The notes beneath the pieces were generated by a model that worked only from the letters and a program-made list of their open reading frames with translations, made no database searches and was not told the DNA's origin. DNA of 64,000 nt from Psychrobacter immobilis (lineage in GTDB: Bacteria > Pseudomonadota > Gammaproteobacteria > Pseudomonadales > Moraxellaceae): assembly GCF_904846065.1 (NCBI RefSeq), contig NZ_CAJGZV010000001.1:2170001-2234000 (forward strand), read 5' to 3'. Each line of letters starts with the position of its first letter. Positions within the stretch are counted from its first letter, which is position 1. Position numbers and translations under genes: made by a program. This document shows positions 8,475 to 19,131 of the stretch, one piece after another.

Positions 8475-9272
8475 ATGTCACACCCTCTCGTCGAATATCA
8501 AGTAGAAAACCATATCGCAACCATCACGATGAACGATCCCAAAACACTGAATGCCTTTAGCACAGTGCTCAAAGATGCCATGATGAATGCACTGACGAAC
8601 GCAGATGAAGATAAAGACGTCAGAGTCATCATCCTGCAAGGCGCAGGCAATAACTTTTCAAGTGGCGGGCATATCGGTGAGATGTTAGAAAACGGCATGG
8701 AAAGCGAGGCACTGTCGAATAAGCTAAACTTTATGGTTGGCGAAGTCGCTGAGATTAGCTTAAAGTTGCGTAATATTCATAAGCCTATTATCGCCAAATT
8801 AGAAGGTGCCGTCGCTGGTGCTGGCATGAACTTGGCACTGACTTGTGATTTTCGCGTAGCCGCTGACAATGCCAAATTCGTGCAAGCCTTTGTCAATATC
8901 GGTCTAATACCAGATGCTGGCGGCATTTATTTACTGAATCAATTGATCGGTGTGGCAAAAACCACTGAGATGGTCATGCTTGGCGATAAACTCAAAGCGG
9001 AAGATATGGCACGCTTAAACTTGGTGAATGAGGTCGTCAGTAGCGACGAGCTGGATGCTAGCGTATTGGCATTGGCAACGCGCCTGAGCAATCTGCCCGG
9101 AAAAGCATTGGCGTCAATGAAGCATATGATTAACACGCACGCTTATATGGGTCTCAATGAAGCGCTCGATATGGAAGTGGATCAACAGACCATGCTTGCT
9201 AAAACGGATGATTTTAAAGAAGGTATTACCGCCTTTATGGAAAAACGTAAGCCAGTTTATCAAGGTAAATAA
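8475..9272 (+). CDS. Enoyl-CoA hydratase/isomerase, PaaG-like
   Basis: The protein has 265 residues with the crotonase fold: oxyanion segments SSGGHIGE (62-69) and GAVAGAGMN (111-119). The two hydratase glutamates are absent: Asn replaces Glu at position 119 and in FVNIGL at 141. Instead the IPDAGG segment offers D147, as in PaaG-type isomerases that shift double bonds in ring or enoyl-CoA substrates. An isomerase is therefore more likely than a hydratase. The start is supported by AAGGA eight bases upstream. No phenylacetate genes lie nearby, so the pathway is open. Confidence 0.85.
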   Translation: MSHPLVEYQVENHIATITMNDPKTLNAFSTVLKDAMMNALTNADEDKDVRVIILQGAGNNFSSGGHIGEMLENGMESEALSNKLNFMVGEVAEISLKLRNIHKPIIAKLEGAVAGAGMNLALTCDFRVAADNAKFVQAFVNIGLIPDAGGIYLLNQLIGVAKTTEMVMLGDKLKAEDMARLNLVNEVVSSDELDASVLALATRLSNLPGKALASMKHMINTHAYMGLNEALDMEVDQQTMLAKTDDFKEGITAFMEKRKPVYQGK

Positions 9273-9307
9273 TAACCTGATCACACTCTGTTTTGCACTA
9301 TCATCAA

Positions 9308-9336
9308 AAAGGCTGCCTAATGGCAGCCTTTTATTT
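9308..9336 (+). terminator. Intrinsic terminator after the isomerase gene
   Basis: GGCTGCC / GGCAGCC stem with a TAAT loop, followed by TTTTATTTTT. It lies 36 bases after the stop codon. Confidence 0.9.
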
Positions 9337-9399
9337 TTGGGTCATACAGTATCAAGAAAATTCTGTATTAAGCATATCTTTAAGTAACACTTTTAACTC

Positions 9400-9855
9400 T
9401 TAAGAATCAGAGGCTGTCTTATAGTGATGCGGTAAGGTAAATATCTTGTCAAAACCCAAGGTAAAGATAAAGGTATAAACCAAGAAAAATAGCAGTAACG
9501 CCGCTTCCATCATAAAAGCTTTGATTAAGCCAACGTCATACCAAATCATATAAAGTGGTAAGCAAATCAATACCAATCCGCCTTCAAACCCTAATGCATG
9601 CGCACTGCGAATGAGTAAGGTACGCTTTGCCACATGCTTGCGACGTTCCCACGCTTCAAAAGCTGTATTGTATAAGAAGTTCCAAATCACTGCTGCCAAT
9701 GACACCATCACAGCAACTGGTAAGGATTCTGCCGCGTCGCTACCGCTCAGCTTCATCAATACGAAAGTAGAAGAAATGATAGCGATAAGCTCGAAAATAG
9801 TCACATAGACGATACGACGTTTGAGTGGGGATAAAGTAATCAACCAAGACTCCAA
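9400..9855 (-). CDS. PACE-family efflux transporter (AceI-like)
   Basis: The protein has 151 residues and four membrane helices in two repeated pairs, the layout of the proteobacterial antimicrobial compound efflux family. Diagnostic residues are visible: RRxxYxxxFEL with the essential-type Glu at 22, the WNxxYNxxFExW segment after helix 2, FEGG in helix 3, and a final helix-4 block. Known members export biocides such as chlorhexidine or polyamines by proton exchange. The start is a TTG at 9855; the first in-frame ATG would delete helix 1 and the key Glu. It is a single gene. Confidence 0.88.
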   Translation of the reverse strand: MESWLITLSPLKRRIVYVTIFELIAIISSTFVLMKLSGSDAAESLPVAVMVSLAAVIWNFLYNTAFEAWERRKHVAKRTLLIRSAHALGFEGGLVLICLPLYMIWYDVGLIKAFMMEAALLLFFLVYTFIFTLGFDKIFTLPHHYKTASDS

Positions 9856-10048
9856 AGCACCTGTAGTTAAACAGCAAAGTGCATATCAAAGTATCGGTCC
9901 GTCCCGAGATAGAAAAGAGAGGTAAAATGCAGAGCCACGGTTTCCGCCTGCCCCTATATTATACATAAGATAGCGTAGAAAATCAGCCAGTGCATTTATA
10001 TAGAAGCGTAAACAGATTTATTAACCATTTAACCTGCCCTAAGCCAGC

Positions 10049-10477
10049 CTATTTTTCTGGTAGACCCCATTTATTGGTTTCAGGCTTGGTATCACTCGCT
10101 AAAAATACCAGTAATATAATAGAGCCTATCAGTGGTATCACACCTATCAGAAACCACCATCCTGAGCGGCTAGTGTCATGTAAGCGGCGGATAGTGACAG
10201 CAAGCCCAGGCAGGAATAAACCAAGCACCGCTACTAGATAAAATAAACATGTCTCTGAGCTGAATATTATTGCATCTAGCAGCATTGCAACGAGTATCAC
10301 ACCCATTTGTACTAGAAAAAAGTACCAATACTCTTTACGGCGAGCACGACCAGAAAAATTGACATAATTTCTGAGTCCTTTTTTGAACCAGTCAATCATG
10401 CCATAGTTTGCTTCAGCGTTGTGACTGCCCGTAGTCATATTTCTTGGTAATGGTGGCGGTGTCGCTTTATTAAGCAT
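10049..10477 (-). CDS. DUF805 membrane protein
   Basis: The protein has 142 residues from the ATG at 10477. The DUF805 signature is clear: NFSGRARRKEYW, then three or four membrane segments, VTIRRLHDTSRSGWW and a C-terminal NKWG. The first 25 residues are a polar, proline-bearing leader. YhaH-type proteins are inner-membrane proteins of unknown function. A longer frame with a TTG at 10507 exists but has no ribosome site; the ATG is preceded by AGGGA. Confidence 0.85.
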   Translation of the reverse strand: MLNKATPPPLPRNMTTGSHNAEANYGMIDWFKKGLRNYVNFSGRARRKEYWYFFLVQMGVILVAMLLDAIIFSSETCLFYLVAVLGLFLPGLAVTIRRLHDTSRSGWWFLIGVIPLIGSIILLVFLASDTKPETNKWGLPEK

Positions 10478-10618
10478 ATCTTTATGTTCCCTAAACTCTA
10501 CCACCAATGATTTCTAGAGGTAGAAGTTGCAATTTGAGTTTTTCAATTAGTGAGTCCGATTATAAGCACTCAATAAAAGTTTGCAAATAATTATTCATAC
10601 TTTTTTATTTTATAACTA

Positions 10619-10652
10619 AAAAACCCCGCACCATGATGGTACGGGGTTTTCT
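10619..10652 (-). terminator. Terminator of acnB, possibly bidirectional
   Basis: An AACCCCG-ACC / GGT-CGGGGTT stem with one mismatch is flanked by runs of A and T. It sits about 30 bases beyond the acnB stop codon. Confidence 0.88.
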
Positions 10653-10679
10653 TTAAAACGTTTCACTTAATTCTCAAGA

Positions 10680-13283
10680 TTAGGTCAACTGAGCAACGTT
10701 AATTTTGTCGGCTTCTTCAGTATAAGAATCCATACGATCGAAGTTCATGTACTGATACACTTCCTCGCCCATGCTATCAAGCATACCAGCGTACTGCTGA
10801 TATTCTTCGTTGGTTGGCAATTTACCAAGTACCGCTGCTACGGCTGCAAGCTCTGCAGAAGCTAGGTATACGTTAGCGCCTTGACCGAGACGGTTCGGGA
10901 AGTTACGAGTTGACGTCGATACCGCCGTAGATTTCGGTGCGATACGTGCTTGGTTACCCATACATAGTGAACAACCTGGCATCTCAGTACGAGCGCCGGC
11001 TTGAGCGTAGATGTTGTAGTAACCTTCTTCCATCAACTGACGCGCATCCATCTTAGTCGGCGGCGCAATCCATAGACGAGTTTTCAAACTACCTGCTGGT
11101 ACGTCTTGTAGCAGTTTACCCGCAGCGCGGAAGTGACCGATGTTGGTCATACAAGAGCCAATGAATACTTCATCAATGGTATCGCCAGCGACATCAGCCA
11201 ACGTTTTTGCATCGTCTGGATCGTTCGGGCAGCAAAGGATAGGCTCTTTGATAGTGCTCATATCGATAGTCATATCGATGGCGTATTCAGCATCAGCATC
11301 AGCGCGTAATAGGCTTGGGTTCGCTAACCATTCTTGCATCTGCTCGATACGACGGCTGATAGTACGCGCATCGCCATAGCCTTCTGAGATCATCCATTTA
11401 AGTAGTGTAATGTTTGAGTTTAAATACTCAGTCACCGACGCTTCAGACAAAGTGATGGTACAACCAGCAGCACTACGCTCAGCTGAGGCATCAGATAGCT
11501 CAAACGCTTGCTCAGCGGTCAAATCTTCTAGACCTTCGATCTCTAAGATACGACCATTAAACTCGTTGATTTTGCCTTTCTTATCAACGGTCAATAGACC
11601 TTCTTTAATCGCTTGATAAGGAATCGCATGGACTAAGTCACGCAACGTGATACCAGCCTGACGTTCGCCAACGAAACGGACACGGACAGACTCAGGCATA
11701 TCAAGTGGCATAACACCTGTGGCTGCAGCAAATGCTACTAGACCAGAACCCGCTGGGAAAGAGATACCCATTGGGAAACGAGTATGCGAGTCACCACCAG
11801 TACCAACGGTATCTGGAAGTAGCATACGGTTCAACCATGAGTGAATGATACCATCACCTGGACGTAAGCTTACGCCGCCACGGTTCATGATAAAGTCAGG
11901 TAGTGTGTGCTGAGTTTCAACGTCAACTGGCTTTGGATAAGCGGCAGTGTGACAGAATGACTGCATGACTAAGTCTGCTTGGAAACCTAGGCAAGCCAAA
12001 TCTTTTAGCTCATCACGAGTCATCGGACCAGTCGTATCCTGCGATCCTACAGTCGTCATTTTAGGCTCACAGTACATGCCCGGACGTACGCCCTCTAGAC
12101 CACAAGCTTTACCGACCATTTTTTGCGCTAGGGTAAAACCTTTACCCGTATCAACTGGCTCTTCTGGCTTAGCAAAGATATCTGAATGTCCAAGACCCAT
12201 GTACGCGCGGGCACGATTGGTCAAACCACGACCAACGATTAAAGGAATACGACCGCCAGCACGAACTTCGTCAAGCAAAGTAGGTGAGTTCAATTTGAAC
12301 GTAGACAGCACTTCATCTGAATCATGCTTAGTGATTTTGCCTTCATACGGATAGATGTCAAACACATCACCCATGTTTAAGTTATCAACGGCTACTTTTT
12401 CGATTGGCAATGCGCCAGAATCTTCCATGGTGTTAAAGAAGATAGGAGCAATATTGTTACCAAGTACTAGACCGCCGCCACGTTTGTTTGGCACGTTAGG
12501 GATATCATCGCCCATGAGCCACAATACTGAGTTGGTCGCGGATTTACGGCTAGAGCCAGTACCAACAACATCGCCGACATAAGCTAGCGGATGGCCTTTT
12601 TCTTTTAACGCTTCGATTTGCTTCATTGGACCGACAATGCCCTCTTCGTCAGCAGTGATGCCGTCGCGAGAGTTTTTGTGCATAGCCAATGAATGCAATG
12701 GGATATCAGGGCGGCTCCACGCATCTTGCGCAGGCGACAAGTCATCGGTGTTGGTTTCGCCAGTCACTTTAAACGTCGTGTAAGTCGTCTTTTCTGGCAC
12801 AGCATCACGGTTCAAAAACCATTCAGCGTCAGCCCAAGATTGCACCACTTCTTTAGCGATAGCATTGCCCGCTTCTGCTTTTTCAGTCACGTCATTGAAC
12901 GCGTCAAACACCAGTAATGTCTTTTTCAACGCTTCAGCAGCATCTTGTGCCACTTCCGCGTCATCCAGTGCAGCAACCAATGGTTGAACGTTATAGCCAC
13001 CTTGCATCGTGCCTAGGATTTGAACGGCTTTTTGCTTGCTAATAAGTGGTGAAGAGGTTTCACCCTTAAGGATCGCTGCTAAAAACGCCGCTTTAACGTA
13101 AGCCGCTTGGTCAACGCCAGCAGGAATACGGTTTTCTAGCAGGTTCATCAAGAACGCGTCTTCGCCTGCTGGTGGATTCTTCAGTAGTTCAACCAACTCT
13201 GCTACTTGTTTTTCATTCAGTGGTAGCGGAACCGTTCCTAGCTCAGCACGTTCTTCGACATGTTTACGATAAGCTTCTAACAC
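10680..13283 (-). CDS. acnB: Aconitate hydratase B
   Basis: The protein has 867 residues, close to the usual AcnB length. It catalyses citrate to isocitrate in the TCA cycle and, in related bacteria, 2-methylcitrate dehydration. The order is the AcnB one: N-terminal HEAT-like domain (MLEAYRKHV...), swivel domain, then the catalytic domains. The [4Fe-4S] ligand segments [10 protein letters not shown] and [10 protein letters not shown] are present, as is SRRIEQMQ of the catalytic core. The start codon is GTG at 13283, preceded by GAGGA. The gene is monocistronic with its own terminator. Confidence 0.97.
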   Translation of the reverse strand: MLEAYRKHVEERAELGTVPLPLNEKQVAELVELLKNPPAGEDAFLMNLLENRIPAGVDQAAYVKAAFLAAILKGETSSPLISKQKAVQILGTMQGGYNVQPLVAALDDAEVAQDAAEALKKTLLVFDAFNDVTEKAEAGNAIAKEVVQSWADAEWFLNRDAVPEKTTYTTFKVTGETNTDDLSPAQDAWSRPDIPLHSLAMHKNSRDGITADEEGIVGPMKQIEALKEKGHPLAYVGDVVGTGSSRKSATNSVLWLMGDDIPNVPNKRGGGLVLGNNIAPIFFNTMEDSGALPIEKVAVDNLNMGDVFDIYPYEGKITKHDSDEVLSTFKLNSPTLLDEVRAGGRIPLIVGRGLTNRARAYMGLGHSDIFAKPEEPVDTGKGFTLAQKMVGKACGLEGVRPGMYCEPKMTTVGSQDTTGPMTRDELKDLACLGFQADLVMQSFCHTAAYPKPVDVETQHTLPDFIMNRGGVSLRPGDGIIHSWLNRMLLPDTVGTGGDSHTRFPMGISFPAGSGLVAFAAATGVMPLDMPESVRVRFVGERQAGITLRDLVHAIPYQAIKEGLLTVDKKGKINEFNGRILEIEGLEDLTAEQAFELSDASAERSAAGCTITLSEASVTEYLNSNITLLKWMISEGYGDARTISRRIEQMQEWLANPSLLRADADAEYAIDMTIDMSTIKEPILCCPNDPDDAKTLADVAGDTIDEVFIGSCMTNIGHFRAAGKLLQDVPAGSLKTRLWIAPPTKMDARQLMEEGYYNIYAQAGARTEMPGCSLCMGNQARIAPKSTAVSTSTRNFPNRLGQGANVYLASAELAAVAAVLGKLPTNEEYQQYAGMLDSMGEEVYQYMNFDRMDSYTEEADKINVAQLT

Positions 13284-13707
13284 AATAGTCGTCCTCGTCA
13301 GTTGGGAGTATTAGTACATTACGTGGGTAGTCAGCATGACCGCCTGCGTCTATATACTAGATGGAATAATTATTGGTGCAATCATAGCTTAAAACGCCCT
13401 AAATGTTAATGGCTCAGCCTTTAAAAGGCTCATAAAGCGGTTATAAAGGGCTCATATTGAACATTTATTATATAAATAGTACCATCAACAATATGATTGA
13501 GCAGCCTTGCACAATCGATATACAGCTTGTCATTTTAGTCAAGCACCGCTCGATTTATGAGTAAATACATACGCTGTGACTGCTAGACGCTTTGTAGGAT
13601 ATTATTTGATAAAATATTCTTTTGAAAATAGCATGTGGAAAGATAGCGCTTGAAAAAACAGCTTTTATTAACTATATATTAAATGAATAAACATTAAGGA
13701 TAATGAT
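13284..13707. other. Divergent promoter region acnB / PcaC-like gene
   Basis: The region is 424 bases and holds no gene. On the acnB side a TAGTATATAG stretch near 13355-13365 could be a -10 region. A short CCTTTTAAAGG palindrome lies near 13420. I see no structured RNA or repeat copy. Confidence 0.4.
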
Positions 13708-14163
13708 ATGGATAGTAGTGCAATGGAAAACAAAAATAGAGAAAACAGCGATATGGAAAACAGCCATATAAAGAGTAACGCTAATTATCAAAACGGTCTC
13801 AAAATTCGCACTGACGTGATGGGTGAAGCGCATGTCAAACGCTCACTCGATAGCGCGACTGGATTTACCCAACCATTACAAGACTGGATTATCGAACACG
13901 CTTGGGGCAGCACATGGCAAGATGACTCAGTACTGCCGCGCAAATACCGCTCATTAATCACCATTGCTTTTTTAATTGCGCAAAAAAGCCCAACTGAGCT
14001 AAAAGGACACATTCGAGGTGCCATCAATAATGGCGCAAGTGTCGCTGAAATTCGAGAAGTATTAATGCACAGCTTGCCTTATTGCGGGGCACCTGCCACC
14101 CAAGAAGCGTTTCGTGCTGCCATAGAAACCCTGAATGAGTTGGATATTGATATAGATATTTAA
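13708..14163 (+). CDS. Carboxymuconolactone decarboxylase-family protein (PcaC-like)
   Basis: The protein has 151 residues. After a polar leader of about 25 residues, the rest follows PcaC closely: YQNGLKIRTDVMGEAHVKRSL, an FxxxFxxWIxExAWG-like segment, LPRKYRSLITIAFLIA, and HxRGAINNGAS followed by ExxMHSLPYCGAPA. PcaC decarboxylates 4-carboxymuconolactone in the beta-ketoadipate pathway, but other members are AhpD-like. There is no CxxC pair, so peroxidase activity is unlikely. No other pca gene is nearby. AAGGA lies seven bases before the ATG. Confidence 0.8.
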   Translation: MDSSAMENKNRENSDMENSHIKSNANYQNGLKIRTDVMGEAHVKRSLDSATGFTQPLQDWIIEHAWGSTWQDDSVLPRKYRSLITIAFLIAQKSPTELKGHIRGAINNGASVAEIREVLMHSLPYCGAPATQEAFRAAIETLNELDIDIDI

Positions 14164-14257
14164 AACTATGGTTGCGAGACAAACCATAGTAGCCTTAATG
14201 ATCCACCTCAAAATGATCAGTTAAACATTATTCATTGAAAATTAGCCCCTAAGTTTC

Positions 14258-14266
14258 TGCTATAAT
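14258..14266 (+). promoter_or_regulatory. Extended -10 promoter of lipA
   Basis: TGC followed by a perfect TATAAT lies 72 bases before the lipA start. An extended -10 needs little -35 contact, and none is obvious. Confidence 0.6.
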
Positions 14267-14337
14267 GTCCTCACTCACAACACATTCTAATAATTCCATA
14301 AACCCTTATACTATAAAGGGTTAAGAGATACTTTATT

Positions 14338-15381
14338 ATGACAACTGCCGTACAAACACATGTGCCTGCTGCTAAGGTCAAACCTAAAAAAGCCATTCAA
14401 GGCGAAAAACTACGTGGCTATGATAAAGTTGCCCGTATCCCAATTAAAGTGATTCCGACCATCGAGGCAAAGAAAAAGCCAGATTGGATTCGGGTTAAAA
14501 TGTCCTCGCCCGCTGAAGTAGCTCGTATCAAAGCCACCTTGCGTGAGCAAAAGCTCTATACCGTTTGTGAGGAAGCGGCCTGCCCTAACCTGCCGCAGTG
14601 CTTCGCTGATGGTACGGCTACCTTTATGATTATGGGTGATATCTGTACCCGTCGCTGCCCGTTCTGTGACGTCGGTCATGGTCGTCCGAATGAGCTAGAT
14701 GCAGATGAGCCACGCCACACTGCCGAGACTATTTTAGGCTTGCAGCTTAAGTATGCGGTAATCACCTCTGTGGATCGTGACGATCTAAAAGATGGTGGCG
14801 CGGCGCATTTCGTCGAAGTGCTCAATGAATCTCGCGCACTTAGCCCGAATTGCCTCATTGAAATATTGGTACCAGATTTCCGTGGTCGTATGGAAGTAGC
14901 ATTAGACTTGTTAACGGAAACACCGCCAGATGTCTTTAACCATAACATCGAAACCGTACCTCGTTTATATAAAGCCTTCCGTCCAGGTTCTGACTATCAG
15001 CATTCGTTAGATTTGCTCAAACTCTATAAAGAGCGTCGCCCTGATATCGCGACCAAGTGCGGTTTTATGGTTGGCCTTGGTGAAACTGAAGAAGAGATTT
15101 ATGCATTGCTTGATGACCTAAAAGCACATAACGTGGATATGATTACGGTTGGTCAGTATCTGCAACCCAGTAAAAACCACGCGCCTGTCGATCGTTACGT
15201 CCATCCAGACGAGTTCCAGCGTTATATGGATTATGGTAAAAAAATTGGCTTCTTTAACATTTGGGCAGGCCCAATGGTACGCTCAAGCTACTTTGCCGAT
15301 CGTCAATATTACGGCGAAGACTGCCCTGCACCGATTCGTAGCAAAAAAGCATTGGCAGCAGAAGGCAAACTTGGCTGCTAA
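14338..15381 (+). CDS. lipA: Lipoyl synthase
   Basis: The protein has 347 residues. It is a radical SAM enzyme that inserts two sulfurs into protein-bound octanoyl groups to form lipoate. Both iron-sulfur sites are visible: the auxiliary cluster C77-C82-C88 ([12 protein letters not shown]) and the radical SAM CxxxCxxC at C103, C107 and C110. The C-terminal segment [13 protein letters not shown] supplies the Ser that ligates the auxiliary cluster. The N-terminal 50 residues are a basic extension. lipB is not adjacent. Confidence 0.97.
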   Translation: MTTAVQTHVPAAKVKPKKAIQGEKLRGYDKVARIPIKVIPTIEAKKKPDWIRVKMSSPAEVARIKATLREQKLYTVCEEAACPNLPQCFADGTATFMIMGDICTRRCPFCDVGHGRPNELDADEPRHTAETILGLQLKYAVITSVDRDDLKDGGAAHFVEVLNESRALSPNCLIEILVPDFRGRMEVALDLLTETPPDVFNHNIETVPRLYKAFRPGSDYQHSLDLLKLYKERRPDIATKCGFMVGLGETEEEIYALLDDLKAHNVDMITVGQYLQPSKNHAPVDRYVHPDEFQRYMDYGKKIGFFNIWAGPMVRSSYFADRQYYGEDCPAPIRSKKALAAEGKLGC

Positions 15382-15428
15382 GTGTCGGGGTTTAATGAGC
15401 TAATACTTAAAAATTAAGTTAAGCATGT

Positions 15429-15468
15429 AAAAAGGGTGAATAACATAAACTGTTATTCACCCTTTTTT
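15429..15468. terminator. Bidirectional terminator lipA / TRAP operon
   Basis: An AAAAAGGGTGAATAACA / TGTTATTCACCCTTTTTT stem with a 5-base loop lies between the convergent lipA and TRAP permease genes. Confidence 0.93.
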
Positions 15469-15508
15469 ATGACTCTAATGAATTATTAAAACCTTCAACC
15501 GCAACGCC

Positions 15509-17599
15509 TTAAATGGTTAAAGTTGGCGTTGGCTCGCCACTGTTTCTAGTATTAAGGATGGCGATAGCAATAACGATCACGCCACCCACTAGACCAGTCG
15601 TTATTCCAGGATAGATTAACAGCAAAGCTCCGATTGCCAAAATAACGCGTGTTACTGGGCTCATATCGCTTTTAAAATAACCCTCTAATGCTGCACTAAG
15701 TGCGAGAACACCCGTAATTGACGTCAATACTACCGTGATAATATCGATAATAGGTGGTAGCGGGAAGTCCTTAGCAGTTACTGCAAGCCCAGTAGGATCA
15801 ATCATTAACATCGCTGGACTATAGATAAACATAAATGGCACGATGAATCCAGCCAAAGCTAGTTTCAGCGATAAAAATCCTGTCTTCATCGGATCGCCAC
15901 CAGATATGCCCGCACCAGCAAAGGCGGCTAGACACACAGGCGGTGTAATATTGGCAAAAATACCAAAGTAAAAAACAAACATGTGCGCTGATAAAATTGG
16001 AATATCAAAACCAGCTAAGGCTGGTGCTGCCATCGTTGCTGTAATAATATAGGCAGGAATAGACGGCAGTCCCATGCCCAATACCATCGAGGCAAGCATG
16101 GTCAAAATGAGTGTGAAAAATAACGATCCTGCACCAAGTGTGACAATTGATGAGGTCATCACCGTTCCAAAGCTGGTTAGACTCACGACTCCGATGATAA
16201 TACCGACGACTGCACAGGCAGCCATTACCGCGAGCGACTGGCGTGCGCCATCTTCTAATGCACCCAAAATATCAGAGAAACCCATCCTAGTTTCTTTACG
16301 CAGCATACTGACCACAACGGTAAAACCAATGGTATAAGCCGCTGCATAACCAACGGGCACGTTTCTGATTAATAAGAAAATTAAAAATACAATCGGTAGC
16401 AGCATATGACCGCGGGCTTTTAACACTTCTTTCACGGCTGGCAAGCTTTCTTTAGCGATACCTTTTAGATCGCGACGACCAGCGCGAAAATGCACCTGCG
16501 CAATGACGCCCAGATAATACAATATCGCTGGCAATAAGGCCGCCAACGCAATTGTGCTATACGGCAAGCCTGTTGTCTCCGCCATGATAAAGGCACTCGC
16601 GCCCATAATTGGCGGTAATATTTGCCCGCCAACAGAGGCACTTGCCTCAACGGCACCCGCAAAATCTTTGTGGTAACCAACCTTTTTCATGAGCGGAATG
16701 GTAAAGGCACCAGTACTGACTACGTTTGACAAAGCAGAGCCGTTAATACTACCCATAAAGCCACTAGAAATCACTGCTACTTTTGCCGGACCACCTTTTT
16801 TGTGACCCGCGATTGCCAATGCCAAATCATTAAACAGCTGCCCCATTCCCGAGCGCGCTAAGAATGCACCGAATAGAATAAATAAGAAGATAAAAGTGAC
16901 CGATGCACCAATCGCAACAGAATATAAACCTTCAGTTTTTAGGAATAATTGACCAAAGATATCACCCATGTCATAAGGACGAGTCAGTAACCGGTCTGGC
17001 ATAAAATCCAAATGGCTGACAAACGGATACGCCAAGAATATCCCTGCCAATATCGGTAAAATCCAACCTGTGATACGGCGACTACCTTCTAATACGCAGA
17101 CCACCGTAATCAGCGAAAATATCACATCCATCTGATTGGCCATACCGCCACGTGAGGTCACGATATCTTGATATTCATATATCAGATAAGCCATGCCAGA
17201 CAATGACAGAGCAAACCAAATCCAGTCATACCATGCAACGCGCTGACGGCTGCTTTTTTTACTTGCGGGGAAAATTAAGAAAATTAAGGCAAAACCAATG
17301 CCCACGTGTACAGAGCGCTGTAGCAGCGCTGGCATGGGATTAAAGGTGATATATAAATGAAACAGTGAATATAAAATGCAAAGTCCAGCGATAAAATACT
17401 TCACTGGTCCTTGAGTGATGTGCCTTGTGATGGATTCTCTATCATACTTTTCTAATATGGCTTTATTGTGGGCTTGCGCCTCGAGTTCAGCGTCGACCTG
17501 AGTATCAGCATCCGTGTTGGAATGTATAGGCAAGTCGTTATTGATATGGTTATCTGACATCGTTGTCACATTATTGTGATCCATCACTTGGGAGTTCAT
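15509..17599 (-). CDS. TRAP transporter fused permease (DctQM type)
   Basis: The protein has 696 residues from the ATG at 17599, seven bases after AAGGAT. A cytoplasmic leader of about 65 residues is followed by the small (DctQ-like) membrane domain and then the large DctM-like domain with many helices. The glycine-rich segments GSINGSALSNVVSTG, ASASVGGQILPP and MGLGMGLPSIPAYI-type stretches are typical of fused TAXI-family permeases. It imports an organic acid using an ion gradient; the substrate cannot be read from sequence. It is the last gene of the operon and overlaps the DUF1850 gene by 29 bases. Confidence 0.93.
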   Translation of the reverse strand: MNSQVMDHNNVTTMSDNHINNDLPIHSNTDADTQVDAELEAQAHNKAILEKYDRESITRHITQGPVKYFIAGLCILYSLFHLYITFNPMPALLQRSVHVGIGFALIFLIFPASKKSSRQRVAWYDWIWFALSLSGMAYLIYEYQDIVTSRGGMANQMDVIFSLITVVCVLEGSRRITGWILPILAGIFLAYPFVSHLDFMPDRLLTRPYDMGDIFGQLFLKTEGLYSVAIGASVTFIFLFILFGAFLARSGMGQLFNDLALAIAGHKKGGPAKVAVISSGFMGSINGSALSNVVSTGAFTIPLMKKVGYHKDFAGAVEASASVGGQILPPIMGASAFIMAETTGLPYSTIALAALLPAILYYLGVIAQVHFRAGRRDLKGIAKESLPAVKEVLKARGHMLLPIVFLIFLLIRNVPVGYAAAYTIGFTVVVSMLRKETRMGFSDILGALEDGARQSLAVMAACAVVGIIIGVVSLTSFGTVMTSSIVTLGAGSLFFTLILTMLASMVLGMGLPSIPAYIITATMAAPALAGFDIPILSAHMFVFYFGIFANITPPVCLAAFAGAGISGGDPMKTGFLSLKLALAGFIVPFMFIYSPAMLMIDPTGLAVTAKDFPLPPIIDIITVVLTSITGVLALSAALEGYFKSDMSPVTRVILAIGALLLIYPGITTGLVGGVIVIAIAILNTRNSGEPTPTLTI

Positions 17600-18134
17600 G
17601 ACACAAATCCTTGTTAAATCTATCAATGAAACCATACGTTTTCGGCATGATCGTTACTTCAGAATAGTCTGGCACCCAGCGATGAATGAGCATCTGGTAG
17701 TTACCATAGTCAATCTCACCTTTGGTAAGCCGTGAGACCACCCAATTAAGCTGAGGCAATTTCTTATTGATTTGATAACCCAGATAGCCAGGTTTTTGTA
17801 TGGGAGCAAGCGCTTCGGTTGAAGGTGTGCCCGCCCCAAAAGCTTCAAAATAAGTGGTGGTCAGCAGCAATTCAGCGTCTTCTGTACTGCTGCTGTCTAT
17901 ACGTTGGTATTGCTCTTCCCACCATTGTTTTTCTACAGAGTGTATCCAGCGCAGTTGAAAATTTGGCTCGACAAAGTAGCAAACTTTATCATTAGCACCA
18001 TCGATGCCTGCGACACGCACTTCCACCACAGGCTGACGGACAAAGAGATGCCATAGCGTAAAACAAACCAGCGCGGCAATGCCTGCCACGCCAATTAATA
18101 ACCCTAATCGCTTATTTAGCTGCTTGCTCATCAT
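17571..18134 (-). CDS. DUF1850 protein of TAXI-TRAP operon
   Basis: The protein has about 187 residues with one N-terminal membrane helix (about 10-30) and an extracytoplasmic DUF1850 domain containing RWIHSVEKQWWEEQY. DUF1850 genes sit between the binding protein and fused permease genes of TAXI transporters, as here, and their role is unknown. The gene overlaps both neighbours: its ATG pair (18134 or 18131) lies inside the end of the binding-protein gene. This points to translational coupling. Confidence 0.85.
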   Translation of the reverse strand: MMSKQLNKRLGLLIGVAGIAALVCFTLWHLFVRQPVVEVRVAGIDGANDKVCYFVEPNFQLRWIHSVEKQWWEEQYQRIDSSSTEDAELLLTTTYFEAFGAGTPSTEALAPIQKPGYLGYQINKKLPQLNWVVSRLTKGEIDYGNYQMLIHRWVPDYSEVTIMPKTYGFIDRFNKDLCHELPSDGSQ

Positions 18135-19131
18135 AGTACTTTTTAGCGCCAGGATGGATAGGTGCGACCATACCTTCACGAGCGGTTGCTAAGCTAATAT
18201 CATTGGCCGCTTGGTGCGCTGTTTTTAGACCGTCTAAATTGTCAAATAACGCTTTGGTCAGCTTGTAACCATCTGCTTCAGACAACTCTGAGCTAACCAA
18301 TAGAGCATTCATGATTGCTGCGGTTGGAATCGCGGCGTCATTGCCATAAGTGCCAGCAGGAATCTCAAAAGTCTTAAAGTAAGGCTTGGTTGCGATGATT
18401 TCTTTTAGCTTGTCTTGATTAATGGTAATCAACTGTAAGTCTAAACCCTGCTCTAGCTCCATCAATGAAGAGTTTGGCAGACCACTACTAAAGAAAGCTG
18501 CTTCAATTTTACCCGCTTTCATACCGTCCGCTGCTTCCGCAAAGCCTAAATAGTCGACGGTCACATCATCATATGTGATACCAAACCCTTCTAATAGCGT
18601 CCGAGCATTTACTTCTGTGCCAGAGCCTTGATCGCCCACAGCGATGCGCTTACCACGTAAGTCTTCAATATTTTTGATGCCAGATTTTTTGGTGGTGACA
18701 ATTTGCACCACATTAGGATACAAGACTGCAATCTGTTGTATGTTGGTTATCGGCTTATCAAAGTTGTTTTTGCCTTCGACCGCGTCGGTGACTACATCAC
18801 TGAGCGCCAACACCATGTCAACCTTTCCTTGGGTTAATAGGTTGACGTTTTCGACTGAAGCGCCAGTGGTTTGCGTTTTTGAGTTGACCCCAAAAGTTTT
18901 GACATAGACCTCTGATAATGAAGTGCCAATGATGTTATAAGGGCCAGATGCTCCGCCAGTGGCGATGGTAAGAAACTTGGTGTCAAGCTTGTCGTCGGCA
19001 GTGTCAGTAGCAGCGCTATCTGTTGCCGTACTGTCAGTACTTTCTGAACTTGGTGATGAGCATGCCGTCAGACCTAAAGTGGCGCTTAACATTGCTGATA
19101 AAAGTAACGGGGATTTTAGAGAGTTGAGCAT
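18112..19131 (-). CDS. TAXI-family TRAP solute-binding lipoprotein
   Basis: The protein has 339 residues. The signal segment ends in a lipobox, LTAC, so it is probably a lipoprotein, followed by a Ser/Asp/Thr linker rich in repeats. The mature domain begins FLTIATGGASGPY, the family signature, and carries GSGTEVNARTLLEGFG and AFFSSGLP. It captures the substrate outside the inner membrane for the permease. I prefer the ATG at 19131, eight bases after AAGGA, to the ATG at 19140, which would sit on the ribosome site. Confidence 0.92.
   Translation of the reverse strand: MLNSLKSPLLLSAMLSATLGLTACSSPSSESTDSTATDSAATDTADDKLDTKFLTIATGGASGPYNIIGTSLSEVYVKTFGVNSKTQTTGASVENVNLLTQGKVDMVLALSDVVTDAVEGKNNFDKPITNIQQIAVLYPNVVQIVTTKKSGIKNIEDLRGKRIAVGDQGSGTEVNARTLLEGFGITYDDVTVDYLGFAEAADGMKAGKIEAAFFSSGLPNSSLMELEQGLDLQLITINQDKLKEIIATKPYFKTFEIPAGTYGNDAAIPTAAIMNALLVSSELSEADGYKLTKALFDNLDGLKTAHQAANDISLATAREGMVAPIHPGAKKYYDEQAAK

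Noticed and set aside
11965..12354. A 129-codon open frame antisense to acnB
   Set aside because: It lies wholly inside acnB on the other strand and its composition follows that gene's codon pattern. It is a shadow frame.
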